In this document: positions 1-6,945 of the stretch, in pieces
Layout of the letters: each line of letters begins with the position of its first letter
Position numbering within the stretch: the stretch's first letter is position 1
Source: PHAA01 sp040217755
Lineage (GTDB): Bacteria > Bacillota > Syntrophomonadia > Syntrophomonadales > Syntrophomonadaceae
Assembly: GCA_040217755.1 (NCBI GenBank)
Contig: JBEHWJ010000014.1
Location: 1-35,782 of the forward strand
DNA: 35,782 nt
Direction of reading: 5' to 3'
Position numbers and translations under genes: made by a program
The notes under the pieces: model-generated
The model's input: the letters and a program-made list of their open reading frames with translations, nothing else
What the model was told of the DNA's origin: nothing
Database searches by the model: none

Positions 1-1004
1 GGCAGCAGCCCGGAGTCCTCCAGCAGAGCCATCAGGATACTCACATACAGCATGGCGGGCATGATTATGGTAAATGGTATGATCAGACCTTCCGGCACCG
101 CCTGAGCCAGAATCGAGGCAATCTTGCCCGAGGGCAGGACCCCTTGGATAAACCCCTGGAGCGTCTGGGCCACCGGATCCAGCAATGCGCTGATGGGGCC
201 TTCGCTGAAGGAGATGAATTGCAGTAATGCCCAGAAAGCCAGGTAAGCAAGACCTAAAAGAAGCACCGTACCCACCAGGCTGCGGTCGACCAGCCTTTGC
301 AGCCCCTGCAGGTGCCCCCGTCTCCGTTTGCCTATCCGGGAGCATACCGTTTGCGCCGTACGCCGGGCCCGCTCCGCCCGGCTGAGATCGGCCCGATCGA
401 GGCATTCCTCCCGGTGCTGCTGGCATTTGAAACATTTACCCGAACAATTCTCGGGGAGGACAAATTCGATGGGCAGCAAAATTTCCTGGCCCACTCCGCT
501 GCTGGACTTGTGCCGTCCGTGGATGAAGGACTCGATCTCCTGCTCTGCTTCCAGGACCCCCTCCCCGGTCACCGCCGAGAAGCTCACCACCGGGCAGCCC
601 AGCAGGACCGACAGTTTCCCGGCATCCAGGCTGAATCCCTGTTCGCGCAGGGAATCGATCTGGTTAAGGAGCACCAGCATGGGGATCTCCAGGGTCAGCA
701 GTTCATAAGTCAGTACCAGGTTCCGGGCCAGGTTGCCGGCATCCACTACGTTAACGAGGAGGTCGGGTTTCTCCGCCTCTATCAATTTTAGGATCTGCTC
801 TGACTCCAACCCGGGGGCGAACAGCGAATATATCCCCGGAGTATCGAAGATTTCAGCCTGGTGGCGCCCGAAAGACGCAGTGACTTTGGCCGCCTCCAGC
901 GAGGTGCCGGGGTAGTTCGACACCAGCATGCGGCTGCCGGTCAAACGATTCAGCACCGCGCTTTTACCTGTGTTGGGATTGCCTACGGCAACTATCTTGA
1001 ACAT
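1..1004 (-). CDS. feoB: Ferrous iron transporter FeoB, N-terminal part (cut by window edge)
   Basis: Membrane GTPase for Fe2+ uptake. The reading frame is open from the ATG at 1004 to position 1, so about 334 residues are seen and the rest lies outside the window. The N-terminal G domain shows G1 GNPNTGKS (residues 8-15), G3 DTPG (54-57), G4 NQID (114-117) and G5-like SAVTG (143-147). After a basic linker the first membrane segments begin near residue 230, and ALLEDSGLL is typical of the FeoB core. A GGAGG ribosome binding site sits 7 bases upstream. Between the G domain and membrane part is an unusual Cys cluster (C187, C191, C194, C201). No feoA is seen beside it. It follows fur in the same direction, with a perfect Fur box in the 53-bp gap, so iron repression is very likely. 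Identification is firm; the C-terminal half cannot be judged. Confidence 0.95.
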   Translation of the reverse strand, partial: MFKIVAVGNPNTGKSAVLNRLTGSRMLVSNYPGTSLEAAKVTASFGRHQAEIFDTPGIYSLFAPGLESEQILKLIEAEKPDLLVNVVDAGNLARNLVLTYELLTLEIPMLVLLNQIDSLREQGFSLDAGKLSVLLGCPVVSFSAVTGEGVLEAEQEIESFIHGRHKSSSGVGQEILLPIEFVLPENCSGKCFKCQQHREECLDRADLSRAERARRTAQTVCSRIGKRRRGHLQGLQRLVDRSLVGTVLLLGLAYLAFWALLQFISFSEGPISALLDPVAQTLQGFIQGVLPSGKIASILAQAVPEGLIIPFTIIMPAMLYVSILMALLEDSGLL

Positions 1005-1017
1005 GACTGCCTCCAGG

Positions 1018-1040
1018 AATAATGATAATCATTATCAATA
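1018..1040 (-). promoter_or_regulatory. Fur box upstream of feoB
   Basis: The core ATAATGATAATCATTAT (1019-1035) is an inverted repeat of 8-bp arms around one central base and matches the classical Fur consensus. It lies about 14 bases before the feoB ATG, between the fur stop and feoB. The 23 bases 1018-1040 are identical to the site before fur. A DtxR-type site would look different, so Fur is the likely binder. Confidence 0.9.
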
Positions 1041-1057
1041 AATATTCATGAAAAAAT

Positions 1058-1480
1058 CTAGATTGACTTACATTCGGAGCATAGGGCATAAATGGTCAGA
1101 CGATGGTTGATTACCGTAAAACCTTGCTTCATTACCTTCTCTTCTATGCTGTCCAGCAGGCCTTCCTCCAATTCGAATATCCGGCCGCAGCGGACGCATT
1201 GGATATGGTGATGGTGGTGGTCGCTGTCATCGGCCAATTCGTAACGGTATTTTCCTTCGTCAAATCTGGTTTTATACAGGATACCGAGGCCGGCCATCCG
1301 CTCCAGGGTCCGGTAGACGGTGGCGATACCCAGGTGGGGTGATCTCTTGCGGGCTGCCTGCAGGACCTCCTCGGCGCTGAGGTGTTCGCCCTCGGCATCC
1401 TGCATCACTTCCAGGATGACTTGGCGCTGGCGGGTCAGTTTGTATTCACCCTTGCTGAGTTTATCCTTGATATGGTCCAT
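1058..1480 (-). CDS. fur: Ferric uptake regulator, Fur family
   Basis: Metal-responsive repressor of 140 residues, a usual Fur length. The N-terminal winged helix contains LTRQRQVILEVM and the recognition region LGIATVYRTLERM (residues 50-62). The dimerisation and metal part has a His run (88-92) followed by CVRC (95-98) and a second CSEC (134-137), the pair of CxxC motifs that hold structural zinc in many Fur/PerR proteins. The frame could extend to 1513, but that would start inside the Fur box; the ATG at 1480 has GGAG/GAGG just upstream and starts where Fur proteins normally do. A good promoter and a perfect Fur box precede it, indicating autoregulation. The adjacent feoB supports Fur over Zur or PerR, though the sequence alone does not fully separate them. 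Confidence 0.92.
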   Translation of the reverse strand: MDHIKDKLSKGEYKLTRQRQVILEVMQDAEGEHLSAEEVLQAARKRSPHLGIATVYRTLERMAGLGILYKTRFDEGKYRYELADDSDHHHHHIQCVRCGRIFELEEGLLDSIEEKVMKQGFTVINHRLTIYALCSECKSI

Positions 1481-1492
1481 AACCTCAACTCC

Positions 1493-1515
1493 AATAATGA
1501 TAATCATTATCAATA
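1493..1515 (-). promoter_or_regulatory. Fur box upstream of fur
   Basis: Same 23 bases as the feoB site, with the palindromic core at 1494-1510. It lies just downstream of the fur -10 box, so a bound repressor would cover the predicted transcription start. This is the expected arrangement for negative autoregulation. Confidence 0.9.
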
Positions 1516-1521
1516 TGTTTC

Positions 1522-1550
1522 AGTATAGAGGCTTAACAGCGATTTGCCAA
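1522..1550 (-). promoter_or_regulatory. Sigma-A type promoter of fur
   Basis: On the minus strand, -35 TTGGCA (1550-1545) is separated by exactly 17 bp from -10 TATACT (1527-1522). Transcription would begin near 1515, at the edge of the Fur box. Both hexamers are close to consensus. It probably drives fur and at least part of feoB. Confidence 0.75.
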
Positions 1551-1605
1551 TGTATACATGGTTCATTGGAGTGAAACAGATGCTGGACGCGGGACAAATC
1601 GGGGC

Positions 1606-2733
1606 CTAGGTCAGATCCCCGGTGTTGCGGATGTTGACTTTTACATCCACATTGATTTTGACCTTTTCGATAAATCCTCCATCGATGCTATCCTTCAGTT
1701 CGTTGCGCCATTTAGCCAGGGCGTATTTGTTGATGTCGATGCAGTCCACTTTAAACTCACCCTGCATCCTCTCGATAAAGGCCTGGCATTCATCCTCAAT
1801 TTTGGAGGCGATTTGTTCTTCGACCATGGGCAGGTAGTCGCTCTCCTGGAGTAGTTGGACCCGGTTTTCGTGTTCGATCAGGTCCCCCTTAAGGGTGATG
1901 GTAATTGTGAAAGTGTACTGATCGCCCTGGCGTTCAACTTTGACCTTGCGTTCATTGCTGGCAAATACCGTGCCCCGGTCGACCGACTCACCTTCCCGGG
2001 TTATTACATAGGGAATGTAAGCCCGGCCCTTGCACCCCCGGAGCAGGGCCAGCGGGCGCGATTCATCCAGACCGATCCGGTTAATCAATTGGTCTTTTTT
2101 GAAGATACCCAGGCCGGAGATCCTGACCTCCCCGTTGTCGGCTTTGAGTATAGGCAGTACCGGATTTCTGCCCATAGTGGTGGATTGGGTACGGAAAACA
2201 TGTAGAGTGACAACTGGGAAAAAGGATTTTTCATTGATTGTATTCAGCATTACTTTTAGATATAGTCCCAGTTCGGGGAAGTCTTGCGGCTGAACTGTGA
2301 TGAGCTCGCCCGACCGCCCGGTGGTCATGGCCATGTTGAGCGAATTGTCGATCAACGGATTGCGGCAGAGCGAATCGATGACCGGGGCTATACCCGAGGC
2401 AGCCAGTGATTCCCCGACCAGGAATACCCGCATCATGCGGACCAGGATAATATCTGGATTTATGTAGGCTCTCTGATCGCGGGAACCCGATAGCGAGGTT
2501 CCCGACACTTTTTCTATCCTCACTTTATTGGCGGATTCTGGATACAGGTTGGGCATAAGGATAGTTGCGTCATATTTAACCGGTTCACCGAACTGTATAC
2601 CCCCTTCCTGGTTCAAGTCAATGGCGGCTACAAATACCACCGATCCCTTGGAGATATCCCGGGCGTCCCAACAACCTGCCGCGAACAACATAAACAGCAA
2701 GGTCATCAAAACCAGGCTGGTCTTCTTAGACAT
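1606..2733 (-). CDS. gerKC: Spore germination lipoprotein, Ger(x)C family
   Basis: C subunit of a nutrient germinant receptor, a lipoprotein of the spore inner membrane. It has 375 residues, normal for the family. The N-terminus is a lipoprotein signal: basic MSKK, a hydrophobic stretch, then lipobox FAAGC with the modified Cys at residue 21, followed by the family-typical WDxRD. The C-terminal part is the usual alpha/beta Ger(x)C domain. The start ATG overlaps the end of the B-subunit gene by 8 bp, so the two are translationally coupled. It is the last gene of an A-B-C operon on the minus strand. The letter K follows the common clostridial naming for this gene order; the nutrient recognised cannot be told from sequence. 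Confidence 0.92.
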   Translation of the reverse strand: MSKKTSLVLMTLLFMLFAAGCWDARDISKGSVVFVAAIDLNQEGGIQFGEPVKYDATILMPNLYPESANKVRIEKVSGTSLSGSRDQRAYINPDIILVRMMRVFLVGESLAASGIAPVIDSLCRNPLIDNSLNMAMTTGRSGELITVQPQDFPELGLYLKVMLNTINEKSFFPVVTLHVFRTQSTTMGRNPVLPILKADNGEVRISGLGIFKKDQLINRIGLDESRPLALLRGCKGRAYIPYVITREGESVDRGTVFASNERKVKVERQGDQYTFTITITLKGDLIEHENRVQLLQESDYLPMVEEQIASKIEDECQAFIERMQGEFKVDCIDINKYALAKWRNELKDSIDGGFIEKVKINVDVKVNIRNTGDLT

Positions 2734-3787
2734 TAGGCACCTTCCTTCCCCGCACCGCTGCGGCCAAGTGATAGAGCAGCGGATAGCCGAGCCCCATCAC
2801 CGGATAAGTATAGCCGTACCAGTCCGTATATATGACTATCTCCACCGCGCTGCGCGGGACGAACGTCAGCAGGTAGGCGGCCGTCCCGATGATGAACAGT
2901 ACCAGGAAATAATGCCTTTTCTCTGGTAGGTTGAGTAAACGGGTGAAGGAGAAACCGCACATGCACAACATGTTGAACACAGGTCGGAACGCCACTGACC
3001 AGACGGCGACAAAAAGCAGGTCTGTGCGATCTACGAACTGGAAACCGTTGGCTTTTAACTCTCCTATCAGAGGAAGGACTTGGTTTTGCAGGTTCTCCGG
3101 GCCGACAACCAGCAGGCAGGCGATGGTAAGCATCATGTATAATAAAGCTACAAACGTGACTGCACTTACCCCGGCCTTAACCACCTCATCCTTGCGGATA
3201 ACCATAAAATAGGCCACCATCAGGAATTCCATCCGCCCGAAATACAGGCAGGCATCCCAAGAGCTCCTGGCTATATTGCCGAGGCCCGACCCGCCGACCG
3301 GCATTAGATAGGTATATTCCGCCGCCTTCAATAAGGGCAGTGCAAATAGCAGTAAAACGGGCAGGTACAGGTAGAACATCAATTCGTTGACACGGGCCAC
3401 CACCCTGGCCCCCTTGCCGGCCACGTACAACGCCCCCAGCAGGATCAGCAGGCATATAACCGACCTCGGGGTTTCCGGCAACAGGTATACGGTATCCAGG
3501 TATGCGAACCTGATTATGACCGTGGCAGCGACGCAGAGCATATGGATGCCCAGGATTGCCGCCAACAAGGATCCCATAACCTTACCGAATAATGCCTGGG
3601 ACATTTCGATAAAATCCTGGCCCGGGAAACGCCGGCCCAACCTTTCGATTAATAAAAGTACCAAGAGGGGCAGGAAAGATCCGGTGATAACGGCTATCCA
3701 GGCATCCTGCTGGGACGAAGCGCTGGCTATCCTCGGCAGGGCCAGGAAGTTGACGCCCAGCATGGTCCCGATGATCATAAACCCCAA
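2726..3787 (-). CDS. gerKB: Spore germination permease-like protein, GerKB/GerAB family
   Basis: B subunit of the germinant receptor, an APC-superfamily membrane protein thought to bind the germinant. About 353 residues with roughly ten hydrophobic segments, starting GFMIIGTMLGVNFLALPRIA, a typical first helix of this family. The start is uncertain. The given one is a TTG at 3787, but family members usually have some 10-15 extra residues (here readable in frame as FQITSKQ), and no ATG, GTG or TTG is found between that stretch and the gerKA stop at 3838. A purine-rich G7 tract lies just after that stop, so a rare start such as ATC at 3821-3823 or a small sequence error is possible. The gene lies between gerKA and gerKC. 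Confidence 0.9.
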   Translation of the reverse strand: MGFMIIGTMLGVNFLALPRIASASSQQDAWIAVITGSFLPLLVLLLIERLGRRFPGQDFIEMSQALFGKVMGSLLAAILGIHMLCVAATVIIRFAYLDTVYLLPETPRSVICLLILLGALYVAGKGARVVARVNELMFYLYLPVLLLFALPLLKAAEYTYLMPVGGSGLGNIARSSWDACLYFGRMEFLMVAYFMVIRKDEVVKAGVSAVTFVALLYMMLTIACLLVVGPENLQNQVLPLIGELKANGFQFVDRTDLLFVAVWSVAFRPVFNMLCMCGFSFTRLLNLPEKRHYFLVLFIIGTAAYLLTFVPRSAVEIVIYTDWYGYTYPVMGLGYPLLYHLAAAVRGRKVPNV

Positions 3788-3837
3788 TTGTTTACTGGTT
3801 ATCTGAAAGTCGGATGTATTGATTGGCTTTTCCCCCC

Positions 3838-5409
3838 CTAATTGGCCTGCCGCACCTTATCCTGGCTGGGGATGGATACCGGGCGTTTGTTCATTGCGGT
3901 GAGGAAAGACCTGATAATGCCATCTTTCAAGTCACTGTAGCGGGTAGGTGCCAGAGGGGATAGATAAGGTACGCCGATACTGGTCAAACTGGTCAGGTGG
4001 GTTAACATCAAGAGCCACATCAGAAAGAAGCCAAATATCCCGAAGGTCGCCGACACGAGTATCATCGGCAGGCGCAGGAGACGAGAGGCCAGGGCCATTC
4101 CCGGCGAAGGCAGCACGAAGGTGCACATGGCGGAAAATGCGACCACGATCACCGCGGCCGGGCTGGCAAATCTGGCAGTGATGGCCGCCTGGCCCATGAT
4201 GATCCCTCCCACCACGCCCACCGTCTGACCGACGTTGCCGGGCAATTGGAAACCGGCTTCGATCACCAGTTGCATCATGATCTCCAGCAGCAGGACCTCG
4301 ACGGCGACCGGAAAGGGCACTTGATTGCGGAAACGGGCGATCGGCACCAGCAAATCGGGAGGTATCAGTTCCGGCTGGAAATTGATCAGGGCTACATACA
4401 GGGCGGAGATCGATACGGCCAGGATAAAGGCCAGATAGCGCAGTATCCGCACGAATGAGGTTATGGGCGTACGTTCGTAATAGTCGCCCGGGGACTGGAA
4501 GAATTCTACGAACAGGCTGGGGGCGGAGAAGGTGGTGGGCGTCCCGTCCACGATGATCAGGACCCGGCCCTCCAATATCTGCATGACTGCCTTGTCCGGT
4601 TTTTCCGTGACCCGGTACTGATAGAAGACCGACCAGGGCCGGTCCTGGATGAATTGTTCGATTATCCCTGAGGCTACTACCCCGTCGGTTTGTATGGTGT
4701 TAATTCGGGTCTCGATATCCTTGACGATGTTGGGATCGGCGATATCTTCGACGTAGAGTATTCCAACCTGGGTGCGGGTGCGCTGCCCCACTACCATTTT
4801 CCTGACCACCAGCTTGGGGTCACGCAGCCGCCGCCGCACCATGGAGATATTCACATCCAGGTTCTCGATGAAGCCTTCCCGGGAACCCCGCAAGCCCCGC
4901 TCCGCAGCCGGTTCCTCGATGGCCCGCAGAAGGGTCTTATGGATGTCGATGGATAGAACCTCGGCAGACCCCTCCAGCATAATCATGAGCATCCCATCAT
5001 ATATATCCCTGACCAGGTCGGCCAAGCGGTCGATCTTGCGGAACTGGGCGACGGTCAGAAGAGTGCGGGCGAGGTATTCGGCCAATTCTTGGCCCGGGCG
5101 GTCCCCGCTGCCGTCGTCCTCTGCATATACCATCAGCGGCCGCAGGATACTGTCGTTAAAGGTATCGATGTCGATTACCCCATTGATATATATGGCGGCT
5201 GCCTCCACCGGCGGCCGGACACCCAGGAAGAAGGGCCGGTTGATGATATCGTGGCTATTCTCAATATGCGGTTTAAGGAGAGACTGCTTCCCAGCCAGGC
5301 TCTCCGGCAGCAAGATATCAGGGATACTGATGTTTTGCAGGTTTTTGGGCTTCTCAGCTGGAGCCGGGGCCGGGGGCGGCCCCGCAGGTTGCCTGGGTAT
5401 CTTTCTCAT
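3838..5409 (-). CDS. gerKA: Spore germination protein GerKA/GerAA family
   Basis: A subunit of the germinant receptor, 523 residues, the family's normal length. A Pro-rich N-terminal tail (PRQPAGPPPAPAPAEKP) precedes the soluble domain (about 40-310), which includes the conserved GRVLIIVDGTPTTFSAPSLFVEFFQSPGDYYER-type region. Four or five membrane segments follow (about 315-480), including the family-typical PVAVEVLLLEIMMQLVIEAGFQLPG stretch. The C-terminus is cytoplasmic. The start ATG at 5409 has a GGGAGAG-like site upstream. It is the first gene of the gerKA-KB-KC operon. Such operons are normally made in the forespore under sigma-G; I did not find a convincing sigma-G promoter in the repeat-filled upstream region. 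Confidence 0.95.
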   Translation of the reverse strand: MRKIPRQPAGPPPAPAPAEKPKNLQNISIPDILLPESLAGKQSLLKPHIENSHDIINRPFFLGVRPPVEAAAIYINGVIDIDTFNDSILRPLMVYAEDDGSGDRPGQELAEYLARTLLTVAQFRKIDRLADLVRDIYDGMLMIMLEGSAEVLSIDIHKTLLRAIEEPAAERGLRGSREGFIENLDVNISMVRRRLRDPKLVVRKMVVGQRTRTQVGILYVEDIADPNIVKDIETRINTIQTDGVVASGIIEQFIQDRPWSVFYQYRVTEKPDKAVMQILEGRVLIIVDGTPTTFSAPSLFVEFFQSPGDYYERTPITSFVRILRYLAFILAVSISALYVALINFQPELIPPDLLVPIARFRNQVPFPVAVEVLLLEIMMQLVIEAGFQLPGNVGQTVGVVGGIIMGQAAITARFASPAAVIVVAFSAMCTFVLPSPGMALASRLLRLPMILVSATFGIFGFFLMWLLMLTHLTSLTSIGVPYLSPLAPTRYSDLKDGIIRSFLTAMNKRPVSIPSQDKVRQAN

Positions 5410-5443
5410 CTAACGCTCTCCCGTTTGGCAGCAAGGGGACATT

Positions 5444-5709
5444 CCGAGACCACTGACAAAGGTACCTATTTTGTCATCCTGAGGAGTTAATAGACTCTTC
5501 ACTGCGTTCAGAGTGACACTTATTTGTCATCCTAAGGAGTTAATAGACTCTTCACTGCGTTCAGAGTGACACTTTTTTTGTCATCCTGAGGAGCCGAAGG
5601 CGACGAAGGATCTCATCAACAATACTTTATTAGGGGCCTTTATACAGCTGCAAGATGCTTCGCTGACGCTCAGCGCGACATATTTTAGAGATTTCTTCAG
5701 TGGTCTCGG
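5444..5709. repeat. 266-bp region bounded by 13-bp inverted repeats
   Basis: CCGAGACCACTGA at 5444-5456 recurs as its exact reverse complement at 5697-5709. The repeat array lies between them. This could be a small non-autonomous element or a long composite palindrome. No target-site duplication was recognised, so its mobile nature is unproved. Confidence 0.5.
5470..5612. repeat. Tandem REP-like repeats, period 53-54 bp
   Basis: Two nearly identical 51-bp units begin at 5470 and 5523 and differ at one base (CCTGAGG against CCTAAGG). A third, diverged unit begins at 5577 and reads TTTGTCATCCTGAGGAGCCG before departing. Each unit has imperfect inverted ends, TGTCATCCTGA against TTCAGAGTGACA. 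The GTCATCCTGAGGAGC...GAAGGATCTC form is a well-known kind of intergenic repeat in clostridial and other genomes. Related copies lie at 6727-6778 and about 33525-33562. Confidence 0.8.
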
Positions 5710-5856
5710 ACATTCTTTTTGCTGCATTTTTATTGAGGCTGTTCCTGCCTGAGTTTTAATATGTTTCCCCTGGTGGGCCGGATTATCCCATTTTTTAATA
5801 TGTACGCCCCTTTTTTCCAGGCGGCCTTTCGATCAGCGCTCCCATCAGTATGAAGT

Positions 5857-5908
5857 TGAACGAATGTTCATTTTGGGGATTGTCGATAGGGCTCAATGGC
5901 AGTAAAAT
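5857..5908 (+). promoter_or_regulatory. Promoter with adjacent inverted repeat upstream of the Cys-rich protein gene
   Basis: A -35 TTGTCG (5880-5885), 17-bp spacer and -10 TAAAAT (5903-5908) precede the gene at 5942. Just before the -35 lies the inverted repeat TGAAC-gaat-GTTCA (5857-5870), which could be an operator. The hexamers are fair rather than perfect matches. Confidence 0.5.
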
Positions 5909-5941
5909 AGAAATGACCTTATTTATAAAGGAGGAGTATGG

Positions 5942-6688
5942 ATGCAAATAGGGACCGCTTGGGATGAAGGATTCAGTCAGGAGGATTTGGCCCGGTTAGT
6001 AGTAGACATGTTCCACCGCACCTTGGTACACCACATTTTCTGGTTTAAGGAAGTTGAGCACCAAATGGGATGGGAGGGCGCCCTGGAGGCCCTCGCCGAT
6101 GCATATCCGAAGAGTTATGGGATCCAGATGAAACGTCTGGGCAAGTCTCTGGGATTCGACATGGTAAACGGGGTCCCCAAACCGCTGTTGGATATGCCCA
6201 GGGAAAAAGTCGTCGAATTGATCGACGGCATCGCTGCCAACTGGCTGGCCAATGATGGGATTTGGTTCCAGGCCGTTGAATTCAAGGATGGCATGAATGA
6301 TGCCAAAAGGTGCAACGATTCCTGCTGGGCCTGGTTTTCGCCGTTCGAAGCCTGGTCGATCAAACGCTATCTGGGACTGGAAGACAAACCGGGTTTGGAG
6401 GGCTTGAAGAAGGCCCTGGGACTCAGAATGTACGCCCGGATCAACGTGCAGTCGATCATTGATGAGAGTCCTAACAGTATTCTGTTCCAGATGAACGATT
6501 GCCGGGTGCAGTCGGCCCGCAAACGTCAGAATCTGGACGATTACCCCTGTAAATCGGCCGGTCTGGTGGAATACTCCAGATTCGCCAAGGCTATCGATTC
6601 CAGGATCAGGACTGAATGCGTAGGGTGCCCGCCTGATCCGCACCCGGATGATTGGTTCTGCTGCTGGCGTTTCATTCTTGAGGAATAA
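5942..6688 (+). CDS. Cys-rich protein of unknown function, DUF6125-like
   Basis: 248-residue soluble protein with no signal peptide or membrane segment. I do not know its function; it resembles proteins labelled DUF6125 in anaerobic Bacillota, from memory only. Eight cysteines cluster in the C-terminal half: C124 and C128 (RCNDSCWAW), C187, C203, C226 and C229 (CVGC), and C240-C241 near the end (WFCCW). Together with H30, H31 and H40 these could form a metal or Fe-S site. The N-terminal half is helical and rich in Trp and His (LVHHIFWFKEVEHQMGW). The start ATG at 5942 has AAGGAGGAG upstream; another ATG at 5938 is out of frame. The gene is monocistronic, with its own promoter and a strong terminator. 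A distant link to the L-2-amino-thiazoline-4-carboxylate hydrolase family is possible but unproved. Confidence 0.75.
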   Translation: MQIGTAWDEGFSQEDLARLVVDMFHRTLVHHIFWFKEVEHQMGWEGALEALADAYPKSYGIQMKRLGKSLGFDMVNGVPKPLLDMPREKVVELIDGIAANWLANDGIWFQAVEFKDGMNDAKRCNDSCWAWFSPFEAWSIKRYLGLEDKPGLEGLKKALGLRMYARINVQSIIDESPNSILFQMNDCRVQSARKRQNLDDYPCKSAGLVEYSRFAKAIDSRIRTECVGCPPDPHPDDWFCCWRFILEE

Positions 6689-6726
6689 TGAAGATTTGAA
6701 AAAACCATGATTGTTGAGCATGGGAC

Positions 6727-6778
6727 GAGATCCTTCGCTTCGCTCAGGATGACAAGGGCTCCGCTCAGGATGACAAGG
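6727..6778. repeat. REP-like repeat, reverse orientation, with 17-bp direct repeat
   Basis: GAGATCCTTCGCTTCGCTCAGGATGACA is the reverse-complement form of the 5577 unit. Within it CGCTCAGGATGACAAGG occurs at 6741-6757 and 6762-6778, a 21-bp period. It lies between the Cys-rich gene and its terminator. Confidence 0.75.
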
Positions 6779-6790
6779 AAAAACAACCAC

Positions 6791-6826
6791 ACCCCCATGT
6801 CAGGTTCCCTGCCATGGGGGTTCTTT
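6791..6826 (+). terminator. Rho-independent terminator, probably bidirectional
   Basis: A 9-bp perfect stem, ACCCCCATG (6791-6799) with CATGGGGGT (6813-6821), encloses a 13-base loop and is followed by TCTTT. It ends the Cys-rich gene. Read on the minus strand the stem is followed by TGTGGTTGTTTTTCC, so it may also end the glycine cleavage operon. Confidence 0.8.
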
Positions 6827-6945
6827 ATAGCGGGGCCTCGGCAGCAGTCGCAGTCATAGACCAGTTTAGCCTCCGCCGTTTTGCCCTCAAGGATGGCGGC
6901 CGCACAGCCACCCGGACTCGACCGGCAAGCTCCGGATACGGGACG

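Larger units (their letters stand above)
5410..5941. other. 531-bp gene-free region filled with repeats
   Basis: Divergent intergenic space between gerKA (minus) and the Cys-rich protein gene (plus). It holds a 53-bp tandem repeat, a palindromic REP-like unit, an inverted pair that bounds the whole array (5444-5456 and 5697-5709), and a promoter with an inverted repeat near the right end. The short direct repeat TTTTAATATGT occurs at 5754-5764 and again near 5797. No coding frame looks real. Confidence 0.8.

Noticed and set aside
1481..1513. N-terminal extension of Fur (MIMIIIIGVEV)
   Set aside because: It would be translated from the Fur box itself and does not resemble any Fur N-terminus.
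5470..5612. CRISPR array
   Set aside because: Only two full units, joined by 2 bp and without spacers; they are tandem REP-like repeats.
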